Shown: in pieces, positions 10,483-21,079 of the stretch
Layout of the letters: every line of letters starts with the position of its first letter
Position numbering within the stretch: the first letter of the stretch is position 1
From: Lunularia cruciata
Taxonomy: Eukaryota > Streptophyta > Marchantiopsida > Lunulariales > Lunulariaceae
Direction: 5' to 3'
NCBI GenBank assembly: GCA_948567375.1
Contig: OX419756.1
Location: 5,895,001 to 5,959,000, forward strand
DNA length: 64,000 nt
Position numbers and translations under genes: made by a program
The notes under the pieces: model-generated
Told to the model about the DNA's origin: nothing
What the model saw: the letters and a program-made list of their open reading frames with translations, nothing else
Databases searched by the model: none

Positions 10483-13400
10483 TTGATTGTCGTGAATGGA
10501 ATCCTAGAAGGTAATCAAGTGAGAGTATTAATAGATCCGGGAGCAACAGAGAATTTCTTGTCTCGCTCTGTTGCAATAAGCTTGGGAATGGATCTAGAGA
10601 GAGATGGAAGTGAAGAAGTAGAGTTACCAAATGGGCAAACAGAGAGTATTGAATCATTACCTAGACGGGTAACCCTCTCTGTAGGAGAATATCAGGAAGC
10701 AATTGAGTGGCGAGTGATACAGTTAGCCCGTTATGATGCAATTTTAGGCATGCCATGGATGGAGCAATACAACCTAATGGTGGATTGGAGGAAGAAAGTA
10801 GTGAGAACCCACCAATGGTCAATCATTGGGGTTAAAGAAAAATCACACAGGCAGAAACTGCCTCTATATGTCGTAGGGACGACAACTGTCTATAAGACCG
10901 ATAGATGTTTTCTGGGTCTAATAAGAGAAGTCCAGAGTGCACAACTTGCTGGACAAATTCCTGAGAAATTGAAGGATGTGGTGGATGAGTTTCAAGATGT
11001 CTTTCTCGATGATCTACCCTCAGGATTACCACCTAAAAGGCGAGTAGATCACAAAATAGAGACACTCCCGGGGAAGACACCTCCTTGTAAGGCCCCATAT
11101 CGCCTATCACCTCATGAGTTGGAGGAGTGTAAGACTCAAATTGAGGAGATGCTACAGAAAGGGTTCATCCAACCTAGCGTATCACCATATGGGGCCCTTG
11201 TCTTGTTTGTGAAGAAGAAGGATGGTACAATGCGCATGTGCATTGACTATCGGGATCTCAATCAGCAAACAGTGAAGAACAAATACACCTTACCTCGCAT
11301 GGATGACCTGTTTGATCAACTCCATGGGGCAAGATACTTCACCAAACTGGACTTGCGGAGCGGTTACAATCAAATCCGAATTGTAGAGGAGGATGTGTAC
11401 AAAACTGCCTTTCGAACCAAGTATGGCCACTTTGAGTATCTTGTGATGCCTTTTGGCCTCACCAATGCGCCTGCCACTTTCATGAGCCTAATGAATGACA
11501 TATTTCGTCCATACTTGGATAAGTCTGTTATCGTCTTCTTGGATGATATCTTAGTATATAGTAGCACGATGACAGAACACAAACAACATCTACGAGAGGT
11601 CCTCCAGATTCTAAGACAAAATCAGTTGTACACCAAAATCTCAAAGTGTGAGTTCGGCAAGTCTGAAGTAGACTACTTAGGGCATAGAGTAAGTGCAGAG
11701 GGCATTCAAGTATTGACAGATAAAATAGAGGTCATTCAAAAATGGAGTGCCCCACAAGATCAGACTCAACTTAAGAGCTTCTTGGGGTTGACGGGATTCT
11801 ATCGTAGATTTGTCAAGGACTTCTCTAAGGTTGCACAACCTTTAACGGCACTACTTGGCAAGGGGAAGAAGTGGACATGGGGAATTGCACAAGAGTTGGC
11901 CTTTCAAGAATTGAAGGCCACCTTGCTACATGCACCAATCTTGAAGTGGTATGACCCAAAACGTCCAATCAAGTTGGCTATGGATGCATCAGGCATAGCA
12001 ATAGGAGCAGTCCTACAACAAGAGTGGCATGACGGATGGCATCCAATTGCATATTTCTCTCGAAAGTTGTTACCGGCAGAGTGCAACTACCACACCACAG
12101 AACAAGAAGAGTTGGCCATCGTTCTAGCAACCAAGCATTGGAAGCACTACTTGGGCGAGAAGGCATTTGTAGTAGAGACAGACCACAAACCTCTAGTCTA
12201 CCTCGAGACACAGAAGGATCTATCTCGTCGCCAAATTTGGTGGGCAGAGTGGCGACAACGCTTCAACATGACAATCACCTACGTGGAAGGTAAGAAGTAA
12301 CTTGCAGATGCATTCACCCGCATGCCAATGGCCAACAACTTGGCGGCAGAGGTTAAGATTAACCTTGAATTCTGGCAAGAGATTCTAGCTGCTACAAAAA
12401 CTGATCCACAGATTGTAGAACCGCAATCGTCCAAAGGTGTCACCAGCACCCAAGGACTCACCTTTCGGGAAGGCCGATTGTGGATCCCAAATGTCCCAGA
12501 ATTACGCACCACCATTCTAGCGGAATGTCATGATTTGGCCATTGCAGCTCATGTCGGAGTGGACAAGACCTTGGAGGCAGTCAAGCGCCATTACTATTGG
12601 CCCAAGATGAGCAACAACGTGATGGACTATGTGCGTAGCTGTCTACTTTGTCAACAGAACAAAGCTTCTAATCAAGCTCCTGCAGGGCTCCTTCAACCTC
12701 TTCCCACTCCTACCCAACGTTAGGAACAAGTGAGTATGGATCTCGTCTGTGAATTACCCAAGACCACCTCAGGGTTTGACTCCATTGTGGTCTTTGTGGA
12801 CCGGCTCAGAAAAATGATTCATGTACGCCCTACCACCAAGGAGGTGATTGCTCCACAACTAGCTCAACTATACTTAGATGCAGTCTTTGCTCACCATGGC
12901 TTGTCTAGAGTACTCATCACCGATAGAGGCACCCAATTCACCAGTTTGTTCTGGCAAACACTCTTTGGGTTCTTCAAAACCAAGTTGGCCATGTCTATAG
13001 CTTACCACCCACAAACAGATGGCCAAACAGAGCGGGCTAATCGCACGATTGAAGACATGTTACGCGGCTTCACCTTAGAAGAGCAAGAGAGGTGGAACAC
13101 CCTACTACCGTTGGTGGAATTCGCTTACAACAATTCAGTGAATGCCTCTACCCAAGTCACTCCGTTCTTCCTCATGTATGGTGAGCATTTCTTCACACCT
13201 TCTAGCTTGATGAAGATCAGTCCAGTGACTACCAAGGTTGATGCAGTCAACACATTTGTTTCTAGCATCCAACAAGGTGTGGAGAGCGCCAAGCACAGGT
13301 TACAGATTGTGCAAAATTGACAAAAGTAGTATGCTGATGCACACCGTAGGCACATGGAGTTCAATGTTGGGGATCAAGTGTGGCTATCGACAACCAACCT

Positions 13401-13812
13401 CACATTAGTTGGATCTCGTAAGCTCAGACCTCGTTTTATTGGGCCTTTCTCGATTCTTCATCGCATCGGCACTGTGGCTTATCACCTTGAGCTACCACTA
13501 CACATGAAGATCCATCCAGTGTTCCATGTCTCCCTATTACACAGATATGCTCCCCGATCAGGCCAAGGTACTTCCACATAGGACATTCGACCTTGTCCGA
13601 CAGTCATTGATGGCACAGAGGAATATGAAGTGGAGCGGATTCTCCAAAAGCGCATGCGTGGTACTCGCCATCCGCGGGTGGAATATCTAGTACAATGGAA
13701 AGGTTACCCCCTCTATGAAGCAACCTGGGAACCCGCTGCCAATTTGGCACATGCACCGGTGTTGGTGCAAGCATTTGAGCAACAATTGCACAACGAGGAT
13801 GTTGCATCTTAA
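10483..13812 (+). pseudogene. pol: Pol of element A: PR-RT-RNase H-integrase-chromodomain
   Basis: One frame (about 1110 codons) interrupted by TAA 12298, TAG 12721, TGA 13318, TAG 13327 and TAG 13579; a TAA just before 10483 also replaces a Gln codon. Retropepsin: [11 protein letters not shown], an unusual D-P-G where D-S/T-G is normal, and [22 protein letters not shown] and FLDD at 11536-11547. RNase [15 protein letters not shown] and ETDHKPLVY. Integrase: HHCC zinc domain (12530-12660), then a DDE core with Asp in MDLV, Asp in ITDRGTQF and Glu in GQTERANR all present. The C-terminal chromodomain (13624-13770) has EYEVERIL, VQWKGY and TWEP. Domain order and the chromodomain define a chromovirus. 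Not translatable as one protein now. Confidence 0.92.
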
Positions 13813-13825
13813 AAGGAGGGAGGTC
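13811..13825 (+). other. Polypurine tract of element A
   Basis: AAAAGGAGGGAGGTC directly abuts the 3' LTR start at 13826, the position expected for plus-strand priming. Confidence 0.88.
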
Positions 13826-14566
13826 TGTAATACCAAGGGTTAGCCATATGATCTAGATGTGAAATTTGGTTTGGTAACATATAGAATGATGTTATACATG
13901 ATGGTCAAAATAGATCAGATAGAAGTATCACCAAAAGAGTACTTCTACTAATAGGGCAGAAACCGAAATAGACTTGAGAACCTTAGAACCAATAGCTAGA
14001 CATATGATTTAAAGGTGAGAATTGGTTTGGTAACATCTCGAAGGATGTTACACATGATGGACTAAACAGATCAGAAAGAGGTATCACCAAAAGGGGACTT
14101 CTACTAATAGAGTAGGAACCAAAATATGTCTGAAATCTTTGAAGGCAATTTCGGAGGCCTAAACGGATGAATTAGGCCTCAAAAATGTGCAGATTCCCCC
14201 CCCCCCCATGGAGGAGAGGCTGGCCTTCCCTCCCCCTGGTTTTTCTCGTCAAGAGCTTTCCAACGGTACCTTACTCATGTGATTATGAGATTCCTACAGG
14301 AAGATTCCCTAAAAGATTCCCTCTGGTCAAAGCTCGTTTGACCAACCAGATAGGACCTAGACCAGACAGGTCACCCATCCAAGTAAGTAATCCAAGGGTG
14401 GAGCTTGCTGACATGTCACCTATCTGTGTCCCTAATCCTATGGTGGAGCTTCCTTGGAGGAGATCCTCTTTGACTATATAATAAAGAGAAGGTGCTCCCT
14501 TGGTGCATCGAATGTTTGAGTGTGCAATCTGTGTTTTCTCTCTTCTCTTGTCCTCGGAGTATAACA
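13826..14566 (+). repeat. 3' LTR of element A
   Basis: Near-identical to 7958-8694. The main length difference is a longer C run (about 14196-14208). It ends GAGTATAACA, then GTAGT (duplication). Confidence 0.95.
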
Positions 14567-14571
14567 GTAGT

Positions 14572-15440
14572 TCAAAAGAATATGGTTGAAGAATAGATCT
14601 TGAAGACACTGTATGTTTTAGCTTTTGGAATGCTTCTTTGTGCTTGGTGGTCCACTGAAAGCTCAAGTTCTTCTCCAAGAGATTAGTCAAAGGTACAACC
14701 TCATGGGCATAATAATGGATGAACCATTGGTAAAAATTGGCCAATCCATTAAATGCTTGTACTTCTATAGCATCCTTCGGAGTAGGCTAATCATTAATGG
14801 CCTTGATTTTCTCCTCTTCCATCTTGATCCCCTCTAATTAGATCTTGTGACCCAAGAAGGTAACCCCTTTTAGCCAAAAGGCACACTTTGACTTTTGGTA
14901 GTAAAATTTCCATTCTCATAGTCATCCTAGGACTTCTCACATGTGATTCACATGTTATGCCTATGTCTTGCTGTAGATTAAGATATCATCCAAGAACACC
15001 ACCATGCATTGATCTGATAGTCCATCCAACACTTGATATATCTAATCCATGAAGAATAAAGGAGCATTAGTGAGCTCAAAAGGTAGAAATCTCCACTCAA
15101 AATGCCTATACCTTGTGCGAAAGGAAGTCTTTTGCATATCCTCTCTATCAATGGGGATCTACCAATAGCCGCTATGAAGATCTAACTTGGAAAAGTATTG
15201 GGATCCACTCAATTGATCAAGGAAGTCATCAATTTGAGGAAAGGGATATGCATTCTTCACTATTTGTTAATTGAGCCCACAATAGTCAATACAGAAATAA
15301 AATCCTCCATCCTTCTTTGGAACAAATAGTACCAATGCTCTCCAAGCAAATGCACTATGTTATATGAATCCTTTTCAACAACTCTATAAGTGTTGTTTGT
15401 AACTCCTCCAACTCCTTTGGTGAGACCTAATAGATTGGTC
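14572..15440 (-). pseudogene. pol: C-a reverse transcriptase/RNase H, decayed
   Basis: Minus-strand RT with MVVFLDDIL near 15005-14980, preceded by sequence for the GLLD(W/Q)-type stretch. The thumb/connection reads GLANFYQWFIHYYAHEVVPLTNLLEK...FQWTTKHKEAFQKLK (14744-14590). Stops break the frame repeatedly. An open frame running from here into the A LTR (14283-14744) is an accident of the insertion junction. Confidence 0.8.
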
Positions 15441-16196
15441 TACTCATTGGATTACTCCTTGGCAATAACTCAATCTTGAAGGGCATACTACAATTGGAAG
15501 GGCATCCCTTTGGTAGATCATCCAAAAACACATTCGCAAACTCTTGAACTATTTGATCCATTGTTGCTTGATGAGACTTCTTACTCCTCTCAGATTCTCC
15601 TTGTGCAATTGGCTTGATCCACACTACAAAAATAGACTTATCTTCCTCCAAAACTTGCTCTATAGCTGCTTCACTAACAAACTTCCTATCTAAGGACTCG
15701 ACTGCTTTCAAAGCTTGCTTTATGGTTACCTTCCCAACAAACTTCCTATCATGGGATTGATTACTCTTAGATGTCTTACTCAAAGGTGTTAGACAACCTA
15801 ATCAAAAATTTCCTACCTTGGTGTTGTACTTGAATTTATCACCGGTTCCAATCAAATTGAACCTTATGACATTTCAAGCCAAGGTAGACCTAGAATGACA
15901 TCATAGTGTAGAGATTCCACTACAAACCTCATACACTCTAAATACTCTTTCCCAATCTTGAAGGTAACAAGATGCAAGGTACGGAATGTAGAACTCTTTT
16001 TATCATCTACCATCATCAATTTACTTCCAACTACTAGCTTGATAAGAATACATAATTCATTTGCTAATTGCATGGACAAGCAACTTTTTGAATTTCCCCA
16101 ATCAACCAAAATCCTACAACCATGATCAGATATCATACCTTGCAAGTGAAGCAAACTTGCATAGGTTGAGCCTTTGATCCCATTGGAACTAATCAA
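15427..16196 (-). pseudogene. pol: C-a retropepsin and linker
   Basis: The first part (16196-15864) holds a retropepsin-like domain: GCRILVDWGNSKSCLS, with D-W-G in place of D-S-G, and YDVILGLPWLEMS at the flap end. The second part (15783-15427) is a Lys/Glu-rich linker ending in the RT N-terminal VFLDDLPKGCPS. C1 has the same layout at 36308-36108. Confidence 0.8.
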
Positions 16197-16199
16197 GTC

Positions 16200-17283
16200 C
16201 CCAACAAATAGCTCAAAATCTCATATTGGGATTCCTTTTTTTCTTGATCATTTGTCTCCACAAACTCTATCTGGGTGACTTGTCAAGGTCATCCATTCTT
16301 GAATGGACATTCAAAATGCAATGCCCAATTTGGCAACAATAAAAACAACCACCATTCTATTGCAATTTTTCTCTATCTATAGAGCCAAGTGGTCTCCAAT
16401 AAATGGTATCAATCTCCATTTGTGCCGACTCCTCCACCTATGTGTAGTGTATTGGTAGGTTTTGTGGAGGTCAAGATTGAGACCAAGTTGTGGCAACCAA
16501 GGAATCAAAGCGTTTGACCAACCACATGGTTTCCTCCACGTGTTGTAGCTCTTGCATAGTTACTTCTAATTTGGTTTGTGATTTCAAGCCCTTCACAAAT
16601 CAATCCAAAGCTTCACCTTCTAGTATATTTGGAATTTACATGATGTTGTTCTACAATTATATGATGTAACTTCTTATAGAGCCAATCTACTTCAACTTTG
16701 CCAACCTATCTTGTGCAGCTCATGTGGCATTTATAGCTTGGAATTGACCAATTATTGCATTCTCTAATTCTGCCCATGTCAAGATTGGTGCAACAATTTG
16801 CCACTTAGCTCATTCCACCCACAATTGCCACCATAGCTTTGCTACTCCATCCAATTGGTTGGAAGCCAAGAGAATCTATTTCTGTTCATCTTGAAGATTG
16901 GTAGCCTTGAAATAATATTCACAATCAAACACAAAATTCTCTACTACACTGAAAGATTCTTGCCTCCAAAAATCTAGGTTTTGGAAATTGGATTCAATCT
17001 TCTCCTTCTCAAATTGGTACTCTCTCTATGTGATCTTGTTGTTGATGGTATCTTTCATCCAATAATCAAGTAAGGTGCTTGATTGTTGTTGCATAACAAT
17101 GATAACTTTGGGCATTGCTACCATGGTCACTACTCTATCATATCACTCCCAATCTATTAATTTATTAATACAAAGCTGCAACACGTCCATCATTTGCCAT
17201 AAGTTACAACCAAAAGTACCAAGGGATCCTTGGACAAGGTGATGGTATTCAAAAGTTCTTGCTCAAAGCGTGAAATAATGAGC
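16200..17283 (-). pseudogene. gag: C-a gag remnant
   Basis: Between the retropepsin and the B1 LTR. It keeps a zinc-knuckle-like C-F-Y-C-x4-G-H near 16360-16330 with the last Cys lost, and shows homology to C1 36400-37500. Heavily interrupted. Confidence 0.65.
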
Positions 17284-17976
17284 TATAACACCCATTTGTG
17301 CATGTATGTAGTATTGTGAGATTTAGTTTGGTATAACTAGTACTTCAGAGATATTATTTATATAGAGATAAAGGACTGTTCTACATTAGTCATGATTAGC
17401 TTAAGTTAGTCATAGCTAAGATAGAGGGGACCTTACTTTAGAGGAAGTGGAAAAGATGAGCATCACTATTTGAGATTCTAGTGTGTTGACTTGGTATTAT
17501 TCCTATGTGTTTGGCTTTGAGGAAAGAATTGAGAACTCTTTGGGCCCGCAAGCCTTTTTGTTTTGGATTCTTCTATACTCTTAGGATATCCCATGTGAAG
17601 AAATCCTTGACTTAGTGGTTGGGTCAAGAGAAGATCACATGCTTAATGGAATATACCCATGTGGATAAATATTCCTTTATACTTTTTGACTTTACTTGAA
17701 TTTTAGCCTAATAACTTGAGTTACTCTAGTAATTAGTAACTTTGGTGTGTAACTATTTCACAAGTATATAAACTAGGGGTGAGGAGGTACTCAACATCCT
17801 TTCATTTGCAACTATCTCTCTCTCATTGAGTTCTCTAGTGAGCAATGTCTTGAGTATTGGAGTGTTAGCCTTGGAGGAGTATGATGGAGTTGGGGTTCCT
17901 TGCCTTCTTAGTCCATGGTGCGCTACCATAATAGCCATCAGAAATTCATCTGGAGTGAGAGACATGCCGGCTCACA
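17284..17976 (+). repeat. 5' LTR of B1
   Basis: Begins TATAACACCC (TG lost to TA) and ends GGCTCACA. A TATATAAACTAGGGG promoter-type sequence lies near 17765. Homologous to the LTRs at 1579, 41337, 54648, 55790 and 60261. Confidence 0.9.
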
Positions 17977-17999
17977 CTTTTGCTTTGGTTGCCGGGACC
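17977..17999 (+). other. Primer binding site region of B1
   Basis: After the LTR, CTTTTGCTTTGGTTGCCGGG. GTTGCCGGGACC matches the inner part of the tRNA-Glu complement; the first bases are scrambled relative to B3. Confidence 0.5.
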
Positions 18000-18792
18000 T
18001 CTCTAGAAGGCAAGATAATGTTTCACATACAATTCTATATTAGACAAGAAGGAAGCTATGAGAGCTCACTTGGAGAGAACTTTAGTGGAGGAGAGGGCTG
18101 AACTTATGTTAGAGAACTTGGACCTATTTTATACCCTATATTTCATTATGATGTCTTTGAGGTGATTTTGTACATCTTGTACACTTGAGGGGATTTGGAA
18201 AGATTGTGTGAGGTGGATTGCAAATTTGGGGGATTGAGGTGATTTTGGGCAAAATCTCCGAGTTTTAGATCTGGACTTGAAATTCTACATATAATAACTT
18301 TGGTTATCTTTTAGTTATCACATTTAAAATTATTATGTGAGCTACTATGCACACTGGGCTAGAATTTTTGAAAGTTGATAGGGTAAATTGCTCCCGCAAC
18401 TGCATGCTCTTTGGAAAATTATAAAGAGTCTATGTGGTGCTCACATTTTTTTTGTTTTTTTTCAGTTTAATAGTATTTGGGAGAAGAAGTAAACAAAGAA
18501 AGTTGAATTGGGAAAGAAGGAATGGATGGAAGTGACTTTGGAGGAAATTAGAAGAAGTCGAGATCGGATCCAATGATGGAGGTACTCAAGAAAAGGGTAC
18601 AAAGAAAGAAGTCCAAAGAGCATCATCTTCGGATTGGGAAGCAAAGGCCTATACAAAGACCGTCTAACAACCTTGGTACGTGGCAAGAAAGTACACTTCA
18701 AGAAATGACAGAGACAAAAGAAGCATGTCTTGATAGTGACAAGACAGCAACACGCAGAAGAAGGGGAAGTCAATTTTGAAATTGGCTGAAGA

Positions 18793-20690
18793 ATGACTGC
18801 AATTTGGAGTAATATAAAAGTGCAATTACGCAGGGACAAGTTGAATATGTCAAGTAGATTTCCAATCCCTCTGAGTAGTTGTCCTACAGTAATGCGTGTC
18901 ATGAAGCCAATTGAGAGTGAAATTTTCCAAAATCCAAAAGAAATAAGAGTGTCTCATCCAGGAGAAGGAATAGTTTTCCCGTGCCAAAGAACAAGAGAGT
19001 AGATCATGGAAAAGAAGGTCACGAATGCTCTGGCAGTGTGAAGTTTCACAATTCGTAGGTTAGACGTTGTAGCAAGGATCGAAGTCTTGAACAGACTTTG
19101 TATTACCTTTTTAGCATGGAATTGGAATTTCAGTTTCCCAATAGTCATGGCAGAGATAGCTGCCAGTAATTGTGAGGACGGCCCCAAAGTTGAGGGGAAG
19201 AAAGGAAATCTGGCCCAATGGACTGAGTCGGATTGGAGGTTAGTGTTGGGGAAGGAAGCAAGAGAACCGATGGGGATCACTTTCTATCGGAAGTGTGATG
19301 CTACAGAGGAGACATCGAAGATCCAAAATTTGTTCTTTGCTTCATGTACAACAAATAGTTACAAGGTGGAGTCCTATTGGGACCCAATTCAACAAAGTAT
19401 CATGGAGACGATAATGGCCATGTTCAAACCAAAATGAACAACTTATGTGAACTTGCAACAAGCGGTCTTTTTCCACCAGATGTTTGCAGGAGTGAAGGTG
19501 AACTGGGCAAAGTGTTTTCACCAACAAACAAGGCAGATGCTGGTCAATTGGAGGATAGGTTTGCCTCCACATTATTTTGCACCATTTGCAGCACACTTCT
19601 ACTTTGGGTTGAACTTGCTGACAGCAAAGGAGAGGCATCGCATGGTGTCACATTTCTATCCTGATTTGAGATGGGAGGCGGATGAAGAAGAGCAACAATA
19701 TATGGCACACTTGGGAGCCAATGATGATCACTTCTTGAGGACGGGATAGTGGAAGATGGAAGAAGTCACAAGTCCAAAGAAGAAAAAGTGCAGTAAACTC
19801 AAAGATGCAAAGTCACCTCCAACACAACAAAAGACCCGAAGACTGGTTCTATAGAGTAAGAAGAGTGTGAGAGAAGCACCATCGGAAACCGAGTCTGAAG
19901 GGGAGACAGAGTCTCAAGGAGAGGACTCAGAAGAAGACGAACTCACCTTACAAACTAAGGAATCTAGAAGTGAGAGTGAGGGAGAACACAAGGTTCAACA
20001 ATCGGTTGGAGTGGGTGAAGCTCGTCATGCAATGATTGATAGTGTATCAAGAAAGAAGAATCATTGCGTAGCCCTAGTTGTGGAAGCAAAGGGAGCTAAA
20101 AGACAGAAGGAGTATCTTATGGGGCTGAGTTCAGTAGGTAAGGAAGAAGGAAGCTCAGAAGCAGTGTCTCTCAAGATACAAAGATCATGACTTTGGCAGA
20201 AGGAGCCGATGGAAGAAGCAAAGTACAAAGATGGGGCCAAAGACGAAGAGAACTTTGGTGGAATACAATATCTATCAAAGGTTGTCAATCCATTGTTGGA
20301 ATTGTTGAAGGAGCACCAGAAGGTAATTCCCCAAGATCATATGAAGGTGACAAATGAGTTGCAGGTAGTGAAGTATCTGCTGGTTGAAGTGAAGGGTTTG
20401 CAAGAGTGCGTAGTCCAAAGAGACAAGGAAGTTGAAGAACTTTGGGTGGATGCAGTCTTGAAGAAGAAGACTTTTGAGAAGTTGCAAGAGAGTGTTGAGT
20501 CAAGAGGTAAGGAATTGCAAAAGCAAGCCAAAGAACTGAAAGAGTAGGCAATGTTGCTGACCAAGATGAAAGAGGAGGTCAGTGATGTGCGCATCGAGAG
20601 TTTTCATGTGAAGGCAATGGCCGCAATAATGGAGCAGGAGTTGGAAAGCTTGAGGAAGAGCGTAGCCGGGAAGGATCAAGCATGGCAGTA
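18793..20690 (+). pseudogene. D1 internal ORF, unknown protein with coiled coil
   Basis: One frame holds four long open stretches (19087-19437, 19447-19749, 19867-20190, 20209-20547) separated by single stops (19435 TGA, 19747 TAG, 20188 TGA, 20545 TAG, and others), so this was once a protein of more than 600 residues. Visible modules: an N-terminal globular part with AEIAASNCEDGPKVEGKKGN; then VFFHQMFAGVKVNWAKCFHQ and LPPHYFAPFAAHFYFGLNLL; an acidic Ser/Glu-rich middle (19867-19990); and a long heptad-rich C-terminus (20209-20690). D2 encodes the same order. Not a Gag, protease or polymerase that I recognise. The middle block faintly resembles the putative plant transposon-protein domain (Transposase_32 type), which is only a guess. 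Confidence 0.6.
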
Positions 20691-21069
20691 GTGTGACAGA
20701 GGAGAGGAAGTCAAATGTTGCAGAAGTAGGAATTCAGGTGTCATCAGACTTGTTATTCGACACATTTGAGAAGAGTGGGTCAGAAGATAAGGAAGTAGAT
20801 AGATTACCCATGATCTCAATTGTAGATTATAGAGAAGAGATAGTAGAAATAAAAAAGGATTTGGTAGAATCAAATATACCCGAAGAAGGAGAAGTAATAA
20901 GAAGATCATTGGGTTTGAAAGCCTATGAGGAGGTAGACATCGGATCGGGGTAGAAACAGATTTGAGATCTGAAGAGGCAGATATGAAGGGATGCATTGTC
21001 AGTTTGGATCTGCAGGTTAGAAGATTTGTTGTAGAACGGTATTTTTGTTAGAACTATCATTTGCTTCAT

Positions 21070-21079
21070 TATTTAAAGG
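21070..21079 (+). promoter_or_regulatory. TATA-like box in D1
   Basis: TATTTAAAGG, 680 bp before the D1 end. The identical decamer occurs in D2 at 45881-45890, 719 bp before its end. This is where a U3/R promoter would sit if D is an LTR. Confidence 0.45.

Larger units (their letters stand above)
7958..14566 (+). mobile_element. Complete family A chromovirus (Ty3/gypsy) with chromodomain
   Basis: A 6609-bp element with paired LTRs (737 and 741 bp) and TG...CA ends. The primer site for initiator-Met tRNA is one base after the 5' LTR, and a purine-rich tract ends at the 3' LTR. A perfect 5-bp target duplication GTAGT lies at 7953-7957 and 14567-14571, and the empty site is visible in related family C copies. 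Coding order is ORF0, gag, PR-RT-RNase H-IN, chromodomain, which places it among plant chromoviruses. I count roughly 15-20 LTR-LTR substitutions by eye (about 2-3%), making it the youngest datable insertion here. It is dead in coding terms because of several stop codons and a frameshift in gag. Confidence 0.96.
14572..17283 (-). mobile_element. Family C chromovirus copy C-a, gag to RNase H
   Basis: Continues the C-a copy interrupted by element A. In sense order from the right: gag (17283 to about 16230), retropepsin (16196-15864), linker (15783-15427), RT (about 15440-14760) and the start of RNase H (14744-14572). It is cut at 17283 by the LTR of B1. Closest relative in the window is C1 (32456-38105), which shows the full structure. 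Confidence 0.85.

Noticed and set aside
14283-14744. 153-codon minus-strand frame
   Set aside because: Runs across the A LTR into family C RT sequence; a chance fusion at the insertion junction.
18462-18902. 146-codon minus-strand frame in D1
   Set aside because: Antisense to purine-rich sequence; Leu/Ser/Phe-rich composition and not preserved in D2.
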